Part shown: positions 26,511 to 38,101 of the stretch, one piece after another
How positions within the stretch are numbered: position 1 is the first letter of the stretch
Layout of the letters: each line of letters opens with the position of its first letter
DNA from: Cellulosimicrobium sp. CUA-896
Lineage (GTDB): Bacteria > Actinomycetota > Actinomycetes > Actinomycetales > Cellulomonadaceae
Assembly: GCF_001942335.1 (NCBI RefSeq)
Contig: NZ_MKKH01000004.1
Span: 1 to 64,000 of the forward strand
Reading direction: 5' to 3'
Length of the DNA: 64,000 nt
Made by a program: the position numbers and the translations under genes
The notes under the pieces: model-generated
Database searches by the model: none
Told to the model about the DNA's origin: nothing
What the model saw: the letters and a program-made list of their open reading frames with translations, nothing else

Positions 26511-29500
26511 GTGAGTGCAGAGCCCCAGCCGACCCAGCGTGACGAGCGCCCGCCCCGCCGTCGCCGCGGCAACCGACGCGGCCGGGGCGAGCGGACGACG
26601 TCGGGCACCCGGCAGGTGTCGCGGGCCCAGCTGGAGCGGGCGGCGGAGGCGCGTGCGACGGTGACCGTCCCGCCGATCACGTACCCGGAGCAGCTCCCCG
26701 TCTCCGCGCGGCGCGACGACATCGCCGCCGCGATCCGCGACCACCAGGTCGTGGTCGTCGCGGGCGAGACGGGTTCGGGCAAGACGACGCAGCTGCCGAA
26801 GATCCTGCTCGACCTAGGTCGCGGTCGCGCCGGCCAGATCGGCCACACGCAGCCCCGCCGTATCGCAGCCCGCACGGTCGCGGAACGCATCGCCGAAGAG
26901 CTCGGGACGGAGCCGGGGGGCGTCGTCGGCTACCAGGTCCGGTTCACCGACACCTCGAGCGAGGACACGCTCGTCAAGGTCATGACGGACGGCATCCTGC
27001 TCGCGCAGATCCAGCGCGACCCGCAGCTCCTCGCGTACGACACGATCGTCATCGACGAGGCGCACGAGCGGTCGCTGAACATCGACTTCCTGCTCGGCTA
27101 CCTCGCGCGCCTCCTGCCGCAGCGTCCGGACCTCAAGCTCGTCATCACGTCGGCGACGATCGACTCCGAGCGGTTCGCCGCGCACTTCTCCCCCGCGCAC
27201 CTCGCCGAGCTCGGTGGCGCCCCGGACTACGTGGTTGAGGCCTTGCCCGACGCCGCGCCCGTCGTCGAGGTCTCCGGCCGCACGTACCCCGTCGAGATCC
27301 GCTACCGCCCGCTCTCGCCCGACCGGGAGCCGCGCGGCGATGTGAAGACCGTGGCGGGACCGGCGGGCGACCGCGAGGGACGAGCGGGAGCCGGGAGGTC
27401 GAGCACGCCGCGCGACTCCCGGTCGGAGGAGAAGGACCTCGTCACCGGCATCGTCGACGCGTGCGACGAGCTGATGCGCGAGGGCACGGGCGACATCCTC
27501 GTGTTCCTGTCCGGCGAGCGCGAGATCCACGACGCCGCCGACGCGCTCGAGGGTCACCTCGCCGACCGCGTGCGCGACCCGAAGCACCCGCAGCGCGTCG
27601 AGATCCTGCCGCTGTACGCGCGCCTGTCGTCGGCGGAGCAGCACCGCGTGTTCCAGGCGCACGGCGCGCGCCGCATCGTCCTCGCGACGAACGTCGCCGA
27701 GACGTCGCTCACGGTCCCCGGCATCCACTACGTCGTCGACCCCGGCACCGCCCGCATCTCGCGCTACTCCAAGGCAACGAAGGTGCAGCGCCTGCCCATC
27801 GAGCCCGTCTCGCAGGCGAGCGCGAACCAGCGCTCGGGCCGCTCGGGCCGCGTCGCCGACGGCATCGCGATCCGCCTGTACTCCGAGGACGACTTCCTGT
27901 CCCGCCCGGAGTTCACCGAGCCGGAGATCCTGCGCACCTCGCTCGCGTCGGTGCTGCTGCAGATGATCTCCGTGGGCGTCGTCGACACCCCGGACGACGT
28001 CGCACGCTTCCCGTTCGTCGAGCCCCCGGACACGCGCGCCGTGCGCGACGGCGTCCAGCTCCTCACCGAGCTCGGCGCCCTCGAGACCGTTGCGGCGGCC
28101 GACGGCGCGCAGCAGACCACTCGTCTCACCGAGGTCGGCCGTGTCCTCGCGCAGCTCCCCATGGACCCGCGCCTCGCCCGCATGATCTTCGAGGGTTCGC
28201 GGCTCGGCGTCGCACGCGAGGTCGCGATCATCGCCGCCGTCATGTCCATCCAGGACCCGCGCGAGCGCCCGGCCGAGCAGCGCGCCCAGGCCGACCAGCT
28301 CCACGCCCGCTTCACCGACCCCCGCTCCGACTTCCTCACGTACCTCAACGTCTGGGAGTACGTCCGTGAGCAGCAGCACGACCTCTCGTCCTCGGCCTTC
28401 CGCCGCCTCTGCAAGGCCGAGTACCTCAACTTCCTGCGCATCCGCGAGTGGCAGGACGTCGTCGCCCAGCTCCGCGAGATGTCCAAGCCCCTCGGCATCG
28501 ACATGTCGTACCGCCCGCGATCGGGCCGTTCGGGAGGCTCGGGTACGGCGGGCGGCTCACCCGGGCGACAGGACGGGCGAGCGGACGGTGCGACGTCGGA
28601 TGCGAAGGGCGTAGAAGCCGCGCGCGGAGACGCACGCCCGAACGCTCGAGGTGACGGCGCGGCCAGCCCGAGCAGCGGCGGCGCACCGGCTGCGGACCCG
28701 ACCACGACCACGACCACGACCACGACCGACCCGAGCACCGCGTACAAGCGCGCCTGGGACGGCGACACGATCCATCGCGCGCTCCTCGCCGGCCTGCTGT
28801 CGCAGATCGGGATGCAGGACACGGGCGACGTCAAGGCGTCGTCGGTGGCGCACCTGAAGGGCGAGGCGCGCGCGAAGGCGCTGCGCCGGGCGCAGAAGCA
28901 GGCGCGCAACGAGTACACGGGCGCCCGGGGCGCACGGTTCGCGATCTTCCCCGGGTCGCCGCTGAGCAAGAAGCCGCCGGCGTGGATCATGGCGGGCGAG
29001 CTGGTCGAGACGTCGCGCTTGTGGGCGCGCGACGTCGCGCGCATCCAGCCGGAGTGGGCGGAGGAGCTCGCGGGCGACCTCGCGCGGCGCACGTACTCCG
29101 ACCCGCACTGGTCGACGAAGCAGGGCGCGGCGATCGCGCGCGAGAAGGTGCTGCTGTACGGCGTGCCGATCGTCGCGGACCGCAAGGTGCTGTACGCGAA
29201 GGTCGACCCGGAGGCGGCGCGCGAGATGTTCGTGCGGCACGCGCTCGTGCAGGGCGAGTGGACGACGCACCACCGGTTCTTCCACGACAACCGCAAGCTC
29301 CTGCAGGAGGCGGAGGAGCTGGAGGCGCGGTCGCGGCAGCGCGGCCTCGTCGTCGACGACGACGTCCTGTTCGACTTCTACGACGAGCGCGTCCCCGACG
29401 ACGTCGTCTCGGCGGCGCACTTCGACCGCTGGTGGAAGTCGGCGCGCCGCCGCGACCCCGACCTGCTCACCTTCACGCTCGAGCAGCTCGTGCCGGACGC

Positions 29501-31391
29501 CGACCAGGTCGACACGTCGCAGTTCCCCGAGTCGTGGCCCCAGGCGATCTCACCCTCCCGCTGACGTACCAGTTCCAACCCGGCACCGAGGCCGACGGCG
29601 TCACCGTCCACGTCCCCATCTCCGTGCTCAACCGTGTCACGCCCGACGGGTTCGACTGGATGGTCCCGGGCCTGCTCGACGAGCTCGCGACCGCGACGAT
29701 CCGCTCGCTGCCCAAGCCGGTCCGCGTCCAGCTCGTCCCCGCGCCCGACGTCGCCCGCGACGTCGTCGCCTGGCTGCGCGAGCACACGCCCGCCTGGGAG
29801 GACATGGCCCGCGCCGGCGACATGGCCGAGCCCTTCCCCGTCGCGTTCACGCGCGCCGTCCGGGCCCTGCGCGACGTGATCATCCCGGACGACGCCTGGG
29901 GCCCCGAGCAGGCGGCTCGCCTCCCGGCGCACCTGCGCATGACGTTCCGCGTGGTCGACCCCCGACGCGGCGGCGAGGTCGTGCTCGACGAGTCGAAGGA
30001 CCTCCTCGCCCTGCAGCGCCGCCTCGCCGCCCAGAACCAGGCGGCGGTCCGCGCTGCGGTCAAGGGCGCCGTGGGTGCGGCGTTGCGTGAGGCGTCCGGG
30101 GCGGGCTCCGGGGAAGGGACGGCCGTCGGTGCTCGGACTCCATCCGCGCCGCTCGTCCCTCGCGGCGCTCCCGCCAGGCCCGCCACGTCCTTCGCATCCG
30201 ACGGCCGCCCCTCCCCCTCGCGTCCGGCTCACCTTCCGGCGCGGCACGCGACGGGTCCGACGGCGGCACGTCACCTCAGGCGACCGGGTCGCCCGGGCGA
30301 CGTGGCCGCGGAGCGGCGGCTGCGCCCGAGGATGCGAAGGGCGTGGCGGGCCTGGCGGGAGGAGCCCGAGGAACGAGGGCTCCGGATGGTAGCCCGAGCA
30401 CCTCGGGGGCAGCCGCCGCGAACCCGACCACGGCGTCCGACCCGACCGCGACGCTCGTCGCCGAGCAGACCGGGCTCACGACGTGGCCGGACGTGCCGGG
30501 CGGGGTGATCCCCGAGGCGGTGTCGACGGACGTCGGGGCCGGGGTGGTCGTGCGGGGGTACCCGGCGCTCGTGGAGGAGCCGGACGCGAAGGGCCGGCCG
30601 ACGGTGGCGCTGCGGGTGCTCGCCGACGCCGCGGCGCAGGCCCGGGAGCACGCGCGGGGTGTGCGACGGCTGCTGCTCGGGGAGACGGCGCTGCAGGGTG
30701 GGCGGATCACGAGCCGCTGGACCGGGACGCAGGCGCTGACGCTGGCCGCCAGCCCGTATCGGAGCACGGAGTCGCTCGTCGCGGACGTGCAGCTCGCGGC
30801 GGTGATCGCGCTGACGAGCGGCGGGAGCGGTGCCTACTGTCCCCAGCCGGACGCCGCCGCGGTGCGGGACGCGGCGGCGTACGACGCAGCGCGGTCGTTC
30901 GTGCGGCAGCGGCTGGAGGACCAGGTGCACGCGGTCGTCGGCCACGTGGTCGCGGCGCTCACGGCGGCGCGCACGCTCGACGGCGAGATCCGCGCGTCGA
31001 ACAGCCTCGCGCTGCTCAACACGCTGACGGACGTGCGTGACCAGGTGGCGGCGCTCGTGCACGACGGGTTCGTGTCCGCGACGCCGCGGCGCGCCTGCCG
31101 CACCTGACGCGGTACCTGCGCGCGGCGTCGTACCGGCTGGACAAGGCGCAGTCGAACCCGAACCGCGACGCCGAGATCGCGTGGCGCGTGCACGACGTCG
31201 AGGAGGCGTACGGCCGTGCACGGGCGGCATACGCGTCCGGGCCCGCGGACCCGGTGCGCGCCGGCGAGCTCGCCGAGGTGCGCTGGCTGATCGAGGAGCT
31301 GCGGGTGTCGCTGTTCGCGCAGCAGCTCGGGACGGACGGGCCGGTGAGCGAGAAGCGGATCCGCAAGATCCTCACGCCCGGCGGGTGGTGA
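26511..31391 (+). CDS. hrpA: ATP-dependent RNA helicase HrpA with repeat-derived insertions, three frameshifts
   Basis: A DEAH-box RNA helicase of about 1,625 residues once indels are corrected, longer than the ~1,300 usual for HrpA. Motifs are Walker [11 protein letters not shown] (about 85), DEAH (about 182), [21 protein letters not shown] and QRSGRSGRV, followed by the HA2, OB-fold and DUF3418 regions and the typical end [11 protein letters not shown]. Frames change near 29543 (a lost G gives [13 protein letters not shown]), about 30250, and about 31085. Low-complexity inserts at 27339-27425, 28515-28740 and 30090-30440 interrupt the conserved sequence and carry a dispersed DNA repeat. GTG 26511 is the probable start. 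Confidence 0.9.
27339..27387 (+). repeat. Dispersed repeat copy 1 (inside hrpA)
   Basis: GATGTGAAGACCGTGGCGGG followed by a CGAGGGACGAGC core. It aligns with the copy at 30331-30389 in the same orientation and encodes [10 protein letters not shown] where the other encodes [10 protein letters not shown]. It is in an insertion between conserved helicase blocks. Confidence 0.55.
28598..28728 (+). repeat. Partial dispersed repeat and ACCACG microsatellite in hrpA
   Basis: GGATGCGAAGGGCGT at 28598-28612 matches the start of the 30331 copy, encoding SDAKGV. At 28701-28727 there are more than four tandem ACCACG units, giving a run of nine threonines. Both are in a ~75-residue hydrophilic insert that separates conserved helicase regions. 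Confidence 0.55.
30141..30200 (-). repeat. Dispersed repeat copy 2, inverted (inside hrpA)
   Basis: On the minus strand it reads CGGATGCGAAGGACGTGGCG, then GGCCTGGCGGGAGCGCC, then CGAGGGACGAGC and CGCGGATGG. It is inverted relative to the copy 130 bp downstream, so the transcript could fold back here. It also matches the core of the MITE-like element at 53533-53570. Confidence 0.65.
30331..30389 (+). repeat. Dispersed repeat copy 3 (inside hrpA)
   Basis: GATGCGAAGGGCGTGGCGGG, then CCTGGCGGGAGGAGCCC, then GAGGAACGAGGGCTCCGGATGG in shorter pieces. The second half is almost identical to the reverse complement of 53533-53570, which is noncoding. This shows a DNA-level repeat and not just biased codons. 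Confidence 0.65.
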
Positions 31392-31403
31392 CGGAGCCGC
31401 TCG

Positions 31404-32717
31404 CTACCGCGCCGGGGACGCGATCCCGTCGAGGTCCTTCACGACGCGGCCGGACTGCCACACCGCCCGGACCGTGCTCGCGTCGCCGAACGTCGCGATC
31501 GCCGACAGCGGGTCGGCCCTCGTCAGGACGAGGTCCGCGAGCTTGCCGGTCTCCACGGACCCGAGGTGGTCCGCGAGCCCGGTGGTACGTGCGCTGACGA
31601 GCGTGCCGGCATGGATCGCCCCCAGCGGGCTCATGCCCACGTCGACCAGCAGGCGCAGCTCGTCGAGGTTGGTCCCGTGCGGGACGATGCCGGCGTCGGT
31701 GCCGAGCGCGATCGGCACCCCCGCCTCGACGGCCCGTGCGACGGCGCGCATCCCGGTGTCACGCCACCACAGCTTGCGGTCGATCGCCTCTTGCGTGGCA
31801 CGCCCTGCCTGCGGGATGCGGTTCAGCGCGGACAGCGTCGGGACGAGCGTGGTGCCCCGCCCGAGCATCTCCTCGATGAGGTCGTCCGTGAGGCCGTACC
31901 CGTGCTCGATGCTGGCGGCGCCGCCGCGCACCGCCTCGCGGATGCCCTGCTCGCTCTGGGCGTGCGCCGTGACGGGCTGGGACCGGCGCCGCTTCATCTC
32001 CTCGACGATGAGCGCGACGTGCTCCTCGGGCACCCCGAGGTCGGTCGGTGCGTCGCCAGGGGTGCTCAGCCCGCCGCTGGTGCAGACCTTGATGACGTCG
32101 GCCCCGATCCGGTCGAGCCGGCGCACGGTGCGCAGGACGTCGTCCGCGGTGTCCACAACCCGCCAGCCCGGCGTCGTCGCTCGCTGCGCGTAGACGGGCA
32201 GCGAGCCGTTGGGCGCGACGGGGTCGCCATGCCCGCCCGTGGGTGACAGGAGCGCGATCGCCAGGTGCAAACGCGGCCCGTCGATGTGGCCCGCGGCCAC
32301 GGCGTTGCGGAACCCCGGGGTGAGACCGCTCAGGTCGCGCGCCGTGGTGACCCCCGCGTCGAGCGTCTGCCGCAGGGAGCGAGCCGTCGAGAAGGCCTCC
32401 TCCTCGGGGAACCAGTCCTTGACGACCTCCGGGCCGACGTCGTTGGGCATGCACGCGTGGATGTGCAGGTCGAAGAACCCCGGCATGAGGTGGTGGCCCC
32501 GGGCGTCGACGACGGTGACGTCGTCCGCGGTGCCACCCGCAGCGGTGCCGTCGGCCGACTCGCCTCGCCGCGGACCGACGTAGCCGATGTGCCCGTCGAC
32601 GATCTCCACCTCGGCGTCCGGGACCGGCGGGACGAGTGTCCCGTCGAGGAGGGTGGCCCCGACGATGCGGGTGCGTCCTCGGCCGGCCGGGGTACGGGGC
32701 AGGCGTGCGCCGGTCAT
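31404..32717 (-). CDS. Prolidase-like metal-dependent amidohydrolase
   Basis: This 437-residue protein belongs to the amidohydrolase superfamily branch containing imidazolonepropionase-like and Xaa-Pro or Xaa-Arg dipeptidases. Metal ligands are visible as FDLHIH, the probably carbamylated Lys in DVIKVCTSGG, TAHAQSEQG, SIEHGYGL and the catalytic Asp in LGTDAGIVPHG. A small beta domain formed by both termini (ATLLDGTLVPP and KLADLVLTRADPL) is complete. It is the last gene of the peptide ABC transporter operon, 59 bp after the second ATPase gene, which suggests cleavage of an imported peptide-like amide. The start at ATG 32717 lacks a strong ribosome site. Confidence 0.82.
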   Translation of the reverse strand: MTGARLPRTPAGRGRTRIVGATLLDGTLVPPVPDAEVEIVDGHIGYVGPRRGESADGTAAGGTADDVTVVDARGHHLMPGFFDLHIHACMPNDVGPEVVKDWFPEEEAFSTARSLRQTLDAGVTTARDLSGLTPGFRNAVAAGHIDGPRLHLAIALLSPTGGHGDPVAPNGSLPVYAQRATTPGWRVVDTADDVLRTVRRLDRIGADVIKVCTSGGLSTPGDAPTDLGVPEEHVALIVEEMKRRRSQPVTAHAQSEQGIREAVRGGAASIEHGYGLTDDLIEEMLGRGTTLVPTLSALNRIPQAGRATQEAIDRKLWWRDTGMRAVARAVEAGVPIALGTDAGIVPHGTNLDELRLLVDVGMSPLGAIHAGTLVSARTTGLADHLGSVETGKLADLVLTRADPLSAIATFGDASTVRAVWQSGRVVKDLDGIASPAR

Positions 32718-32776
32718 CGGACGGATCCGGCGAGCGGACGGCGCAGGGCGGGGCGACGGGTCACAGTGGGCTCCTG

Positions 32777-33573
32777 TCAGGCGGGTACGGGGGCGACGGG
32801 GTCGATGTCGAGCGAGAAGTCGGGGGACCCCGGGTCGGCGCTCAGGAGCGCCCGCGTGTACCAGTGCTGGGGGTCGGCGAACACGTCGCGGGCGGGCCCG
32901 GACTCGACGACGACACCGCGGTAGAGCACCACGACGTCGTCGCTGACCCGCTGCACGACGGCGAGGTTGTGCGAGATGAAGAGCATGGTCACGCCGAGCG
33001 ACTGCTTGATCTCCGCGAGGAGCTCGAGGATCTGGGCCTGGACGGACACGTCGAGCGCGACGTGATCTCGTCGGCGATGACGAGGGACGGCTCGATGACG
33101 AGGCCACGGGCGATGGCGACGCGCTGGCGCTGACCGCCCGAGAACTCGTACGGGTAGCGGTGCATGGCGTCCGCCGGCAGACCCACCTGCTCCAGCCAGT
33201 GCGCGATGAGGTCGCGGTGCCGACCGACCCGTGCGCGACGCGGGTCGACGGCCTCCGCGAGCGCCTGCCCGACGGTCTGGCGGGGCGAGAGCGACGAGAA
33301 CGGGTCCTGAGGGATCATCTGGACACGGCGGCGGTAGGCGGCCAGCTCGCGACGGCTCGCCGTGGCGACGTCGATGCCGTCGACCCAGACCTGCCCGGAC
33401 GACGGGCGCACGAGGCCCACCATCGCCTTGGCGAGCGTCGACTTCCCGGACCCGGACTCACCGACCACGCCGACGGTCCGCGAGCGGTCGACGGACAGCG
33501 AGACGTCCTTGAGCACGTGCGCCGACCCGAACGAGACGTTCAGGCCCTCGACGTTGACGATCGTGTCGCTCAT
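32777..33573 (-). CDS. Oligopeptide-type ABC transporter ATP-binding protein (DppF-like), one frameshift
   Basis: The second ATPase of the importer. It has Walker A GESGSGKST, Q-loop MIPQDPFSSLSPRQ, signature EFSGGQRQRVAIA and Walker B LVIADEITS in one frame. The rest (SVQAQILELLAEIKQSLG, switch ISHNLAVVQRV and the C-terminal HWYTRALLSADPG) follows one frame over, with the shift near 33055. The C-terminal region is typical of OppF/DppF. ATG 33573 overlaps the stop of the upstream fusion gene by four bases. Confidence 0.85.
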
Positions 33574-35314
33574 GACCGACTCCCCTCCTGGGACACGGTG
33601 GCCGGGCGGACGTCGACGGACGGCGTCGCGGCCAGCAGCTGCTTCGTGTACGGGTGCTGCACGGTGTCGACGGTGAGCCGCTCGGTGGAGGTGATCTCCT
33701 CGACGACCTCGCCGTCCTTCATGACGAGCACCCGGTCGCACAGGCGGCGGACCACGCCGATGTCGTGCGAGATGAACAGGACGGCGGTGCCGGCCTGGGC
33801 GTTCATGCGCTTGACGATGGCCAGCACCTCGCGCTGGACCGTGACGTCGAGCGCCGTGGTCGGCTCGTCGGCGATGAGCAGGTCGGGCTCGGTGCTCATC
33901 GCGACGAGATCATGGCGCGCTGCTTCATGCCCCCGGAGAGCTCGTGGGGGTGCTGGCGCAGCCGGCCCTCCGGGTCGAGCAGCAGGACGCTGCGGAACCC
34001 TGCGGCGATTCGCGCGCGCGCCGCGCGACGGGACATCCCGCGGTGCGCGACGAGCACGTCCGAGAACTGCGATCCCAGCGTGAGCGCCGGGTTGAGGGAC
34101 GTCCCGGGGTCCTGGTAGACTAGGCCGATCCGGGTCGCCAGCTCGGTGGGGGGGACCTTGCCGAGCAGGTCGGTCTCGCCGAGGGTGAGACGACCTGCGG
34201 TGGCGTGCAGCCCTTCGGGCACGAGGCGCGAGACGACCGACGCCGTCAACGACTTGCCCGACCCCGACTCGCCCACGATGCCGAGGATCTCGCCGCGGTC
34301 GATGTGGAGGGAGACGTCGCGCACCAGCTCGCGGCCGCTGCGGGCGTGCGTGACGGTGACGTGCTCGGCGGTGAGGAGCCGGCGCGTCGGGGCGCTCGTC
34401 GCGTCACCGCGTCCGGCGCGCAGGAGCCGCGCCCGAGTGCCGACGGACCGCGGGTTGGCGGCGGCCGCCAGCCCGTCGCCCACGAACAGCGCCGCGAGCG
34501 ATGTGAAGAACAGGGCGAACGCCGGCCCGACGACCAGCACGGGGTTGACCATGAGTCTGCCCAGCCCGTCCTGCAGGAGGGTGCCGAAGTCGAAGGACGG
34601 GTTCTGCGAGCCCAGGCCCACGAAGGACAGGCCGGAGATCTCCACGAGCGCACCTGCGAGCGTCTGCGTCAGGAGGATGAGCATCGGCTCGGCCATGTTG
34701 GGCAGGACGTGGCGCAGCGCGAGGCGGTGCGCGGGGACGCCGACGAGCCGCGCCTGCGAGACGAAGTCGCGTTGCGACAGACCGGCCGCGAGGTTCGCCG
34801 TGAGACGGGCGAACCCGGCGACGTTGGCGATGCCGATGGCGATCACGACCGTCGTGGCGGACTGCCCGAGGATCGCCGCGATCATGATCGCGACGAGGAG
34901 CGTGGGGTACGAGACGGCGAACTCGATCGCGCGCAGGCCGAGCTCTCGCACCCGGCGTGGCGCCAGCCAGACACCGACGCCGATCGCGATGCCCGCGAGG
35001 CCGGCGATCGCGGTCGCCGCGAGCGCCATCAGCACCGTGACGCGGGTGGCCACGAGCGTCCGGGCGAGCATGTCCCGGCCGAGGGAATCCGTGCCGAGCG
35101 GGTGGCCCGGCGCGCTGCCGAGGCCGGCGTCCGAGCTGAGGGCGGTCGCCTCGTCGGTGAGGAACAACGGGGCCAGCACGGCGACCAGCACGACGACGCC
35201 GGACATGACGAGGCCGACGACGAGCGTCCCGTTCCACGAGAACCGGCGCTTGCCGCCGCCGGCCGCCACGGGCGTCGCCGTGGCGGCCGGCGCCGCGGTG
35301 GTCGCGTCAGTCAT
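33570..35314 (-). CDS. Fused ABC permease and ATPase (DppC-DppD), one frameshift
   Basis: A single reading of about 580 residues joins a DppC-like permease (about 1-300, with LGTDSLGRDMLARTL and the coupling loop VSQARLVGVPAHRLALRHVL) to a DppD-like ATPase. The ATPase has Walker A GESGSGKSL, LVYQDPGTSLNPALT, signature ELSGGMKQRAM, Walker B LLIADEPTTALD and switch ISHDIGVVRRL. The permease-ATPase junction (NPRSVGTRARLLRAGRG) has no stop in frame, so the fusion is real at that point. A one-base loss near 33905 splits the ATPase between its signature and Walker B. Permease-ATPase fusions of this kind are annotated in other actinobacteria. Confidence 0.82.
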
Positions 35315-36384
35315 GCTTGCCTCCCAGGGTGCGGGGGTCGATGAGGCCGAGGACCACGTCGATGATCAGCGTGATGAGGATCGAGACCGTGCCGATGAGG
35401 AACACCGACGCCTGGATGACCGGGTAGTCCTTGTCGACGGCGATGGCCTGGATGACGGTGCTTCCGAGGCCGGGCCACGCGAAGACGGTCTCGACGATGA
35501 GGGCCGAGCCGAGCATCGAGGTCATGATGATCCCGGCCAGGGTGAGGGTCGTGGTGAGCAGGTTCGGCACGAGGTGCTTGGCGTAGGCGCGCAGCGGCGG
35601 GAGCCGCCAGCCCCGCGCGGTCCGCATGAAGTCCATCTCCTGTGCGACCGCCGTCTCGCGGCGCACGATCCTGGCCACGGACGAGACGCCGCCGACGGAG
35701 AGGGCGAGCACGGGCAGGACGGCCGACTCGACCGGCCCGTACGCGAGGGTGTACGCCGGTGGCAGGAGCGCGAGCCACACGGCGAACACGAGGACGAGCA
35801 GCGTGGCCTGCAGGTACGGCGGGACGGCCTGCATGAAGCCGGTGACGACGTTGAACGCCCGGTCGAGCCACCGGTTGCGGTCGCCGCGCGTGGCGATCCC
35901 GACGACGACGCCCGCGGACGTCCCACCACGAGGACGAGCGCGACCGCCGCGGCCGCGATGCTCAGCGTGTACGGGAGCGCGTTGAGGACGACCTCCGTGG
36001 CGGGCACCCCGTACCGGAACGACGTCCCGAAGTCGCCCTGCAGCACGCCGGAGACGTACTGGGCGAGCTGCGCCGTCATGGGCTGGTCGAGGCCGAGGGA
36101 CCGGCGGACCTCCTCCACCTGGGCGAGGCTCGCGTTCTCCCCGGCGATCGCGGTCGCGGGGTCCCGGGGATGAGCTGGACGATGAAGAAGGTGAGCACCA
36201 CCAGGAGGGCGATGTTCACGACGACGCCGACGAGGCGTCGCGCGAGGAACCTGCGCCACAGCGTGGTACGTGAGCCGGCGCGGTGGCCGCCGGACGCGTC
36301 GGGCCCGGTGCCCGCGGGGCCGTCGGCGGCCGTCGGGCCGCCCGTGCCGCCAGCCGGGGAGCTCGTGACGAGCTGCGTGGTCAT
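35307..36384 (-). CDS. Oligopeptide-type ABC transporter permease (DppB-like), two frameshifts
   Basis: The N-terminus from ATG 36384 carries a Gly/Pro/Ala-rich cytoplasmic leader, then the first membrane helix VVVNIALLVVLTFFIVQLIP. The family sequence goes on as GDPATAIAGENASLAQVEEV and GVLQGDFGTSFRYGVPATEV one frame over (shift near 36165), and as MQAVPPYLQATLLVLVFAVW and FMRTARGWRLPPLRAYAKHL in a third (shift near 35920). The stop overlaps the fusion gene start. The periplasmic segment and helix count fit the DppB/OppB family. Confidence 0.82.
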
Positions 36385-36435
36385 GAGGACTCCTTCAGGA
36401 GCTGGCGGGCACGGACGGCCCGGAGGGGCGGTGGG

Positions 36436-38003
36436 TCAGGAAGCGATCCGCAGCGCGGAGACGTCCCAGTAGCCCGAGAACTCGTAGGTGTTGATGCCCT
36501 CGCGAGCGATGATGTAGTGCGTGCTGGTCGCGAGCGGCGCCACGTCGACGCGCTCCAGGACCGTCTCCTGCGCGGCGACGAGGTCGGCGCACTGCTCCTC
36601 GGGGTCGGCGGTCGACAGCGCCGCCTCGAGGAAGGCCTCGCCCTCGGCGTTGTCCGAGCTCGTGTAGTTCGTCCCGCCCTCGCCGAACGACGGGCCGATC
36701 TTCGTCAGGAGCGCCTGGTGGACGAGGCCGGAGGAGTTGGTCTCACCGCGGACGGTGAGGTCCCACGTCGTGGGCTCGGTGCGCAGCTGCTGCGCCCAGT
36801 CGGCCGCGTCGAGGGACGTCACCTCGACGTCGGCGCCCGCGGCGGAGAGGGCCTCGGTGACGTAGTCGACCGCGGGCTCCCAGTTGGTCATCGTGAGCAG
36901 TCGCACGGTCGTGCCGCTCAGCACCTCGGAGGCCGCCTCGGGGTCGTAGGGCTGCAGGAGCGACTCGTCGGTCGCGACGCAGGCGAAGCCGGAGTCGGTG
37001 ACGGAGGTCATGAGGTTGCCGAGCCCGTCCAGCGCGGCGTCGTTGAACGCCGTCGCGGACACCGCCTGCGCGGCCGCCGCCCGCAGCTCCTGGGAGTCCG
37101 CGAAGACCGAGCTCGGGTCCTCGTTGAACAGGAGCGTGTTCGCGGTGCTGTTGTCCGTGACGTAGGTGAACTCGTCGCTGTCCGTGAAGCGGGTCGCGTT
37201 CGCGTCGTAGAAGCGCGCGACGTCGAGGCCGCCCGTCTCCAGCAGGTTCGCGCTCGTGTTCGAGTCGGACTCGACCGTGATGTTGATCGTCGTGGCGGGG
37301 GTGCCCTCGACACGCTCCCAGTCGGGCCAGGCGTCGTAGTCGTCGCGCAGCGTGTACGTGGCGCTCACGCCGGCGACCTGATCGGTCAGCGTGTAGGGGC
37401 CGGAGAAGGCACCTTCGACGTCGCCCGTCGCCAGGCCGTCGAGGTCGGCGAGGCCCGCGGGGCAGATGATGCCCGTTCCCTCGATCGTGACGCCGCCCAG
37501 GAGCTGGGAGTACGGCGCGCTGAGGTCGATCGTCAGCGTGCCGGACTCCTCGTCGACCGTGAACGTCGGGTCACCCTCGCCGAAGGCCAGGCTCCGCGTG
37601 TTGGTCCCGTCGGAGGCGGCGAGGTGCTCGAGCGAGTCCGCGACCACCTGGGCGGTGATGGGCGTCCCGTCCGAGCACGTCGCGTCGTCACGCACGGTGA
37701 AGACGTACGACGACGCGGACGTCGCCTCCCAGTCCGTGGCGAGACCGCGAGGTACTCGCCGTCGTCGCCCTTGCGCAGCAGCGTGTCGAAGCCGAGGCGG
37801 GCCACCGTGAGGTCGGGCGAGCTCGTGGCCGCCGACGGGTCGAACGTCGACGGCGCGTACCAGAGCACGGTGTTGAGGGTGTCGGCGGCCGCCGGGCCAC
37901 CGGTGTCGGCGCCGCCCTCCGCCTCGGTGCCGGACGAGCAGGCGGCGAGCGCGAGGGCCGCCGTGGCCGCCACGGAGGTGGCGACGAGAGATTTCCTGGC
38001 CAT
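36436..38003 (-). CDS. Family 5 substrate-binding lipoprotein of the peptide-type importer, one frameshift
   Basis: An SBP_bac_5 lipoprotein of about 520 residues with signal and lipobox ALALAACSSG near residue 21. Early family sequence (NTVLWYAPSTFDPSAATSSP) is in frame one, and the remainder is one frame over after a shift near 37740. It contains VTDNSTANTLLFNEDPSSVF and PYDPEAASEVL. The class binds peptides, nickel, or small nitrogenous compounds, so a peptide ligand is not certain. It is the first gene of a five-gene leftward operon, and an ATTGGATACA-type site lies about 70 bp upstream. Confidence 0.83.
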
Positions 38004-38071
38004 GGTGATGCTCCCGTGAGAGAGGGACGAGGTCGCGGACGTCGGACGCCGAAGCGGCGAGCCGTGCAATG

Positions 38072-38101
38072 TGTATCCAATCTAACGACACATGTATCCC
38101 G
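38072..38101. promoter_or_regulatory. GntR-regulon site upstream of the binding-protein operon
   Basis: TGTATCCAATCTA at 38072-38084 (reverse complement TAGATTGGATACA), with a second partial copy CATGTATCCC at 38091-38100. It lies 70 bp upstream of the binding-protein start in the 317-bp divergent region 38004-38320. That region is otherwise noncoding and less GC-rich than its surroundings. Confidence 0.65.
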
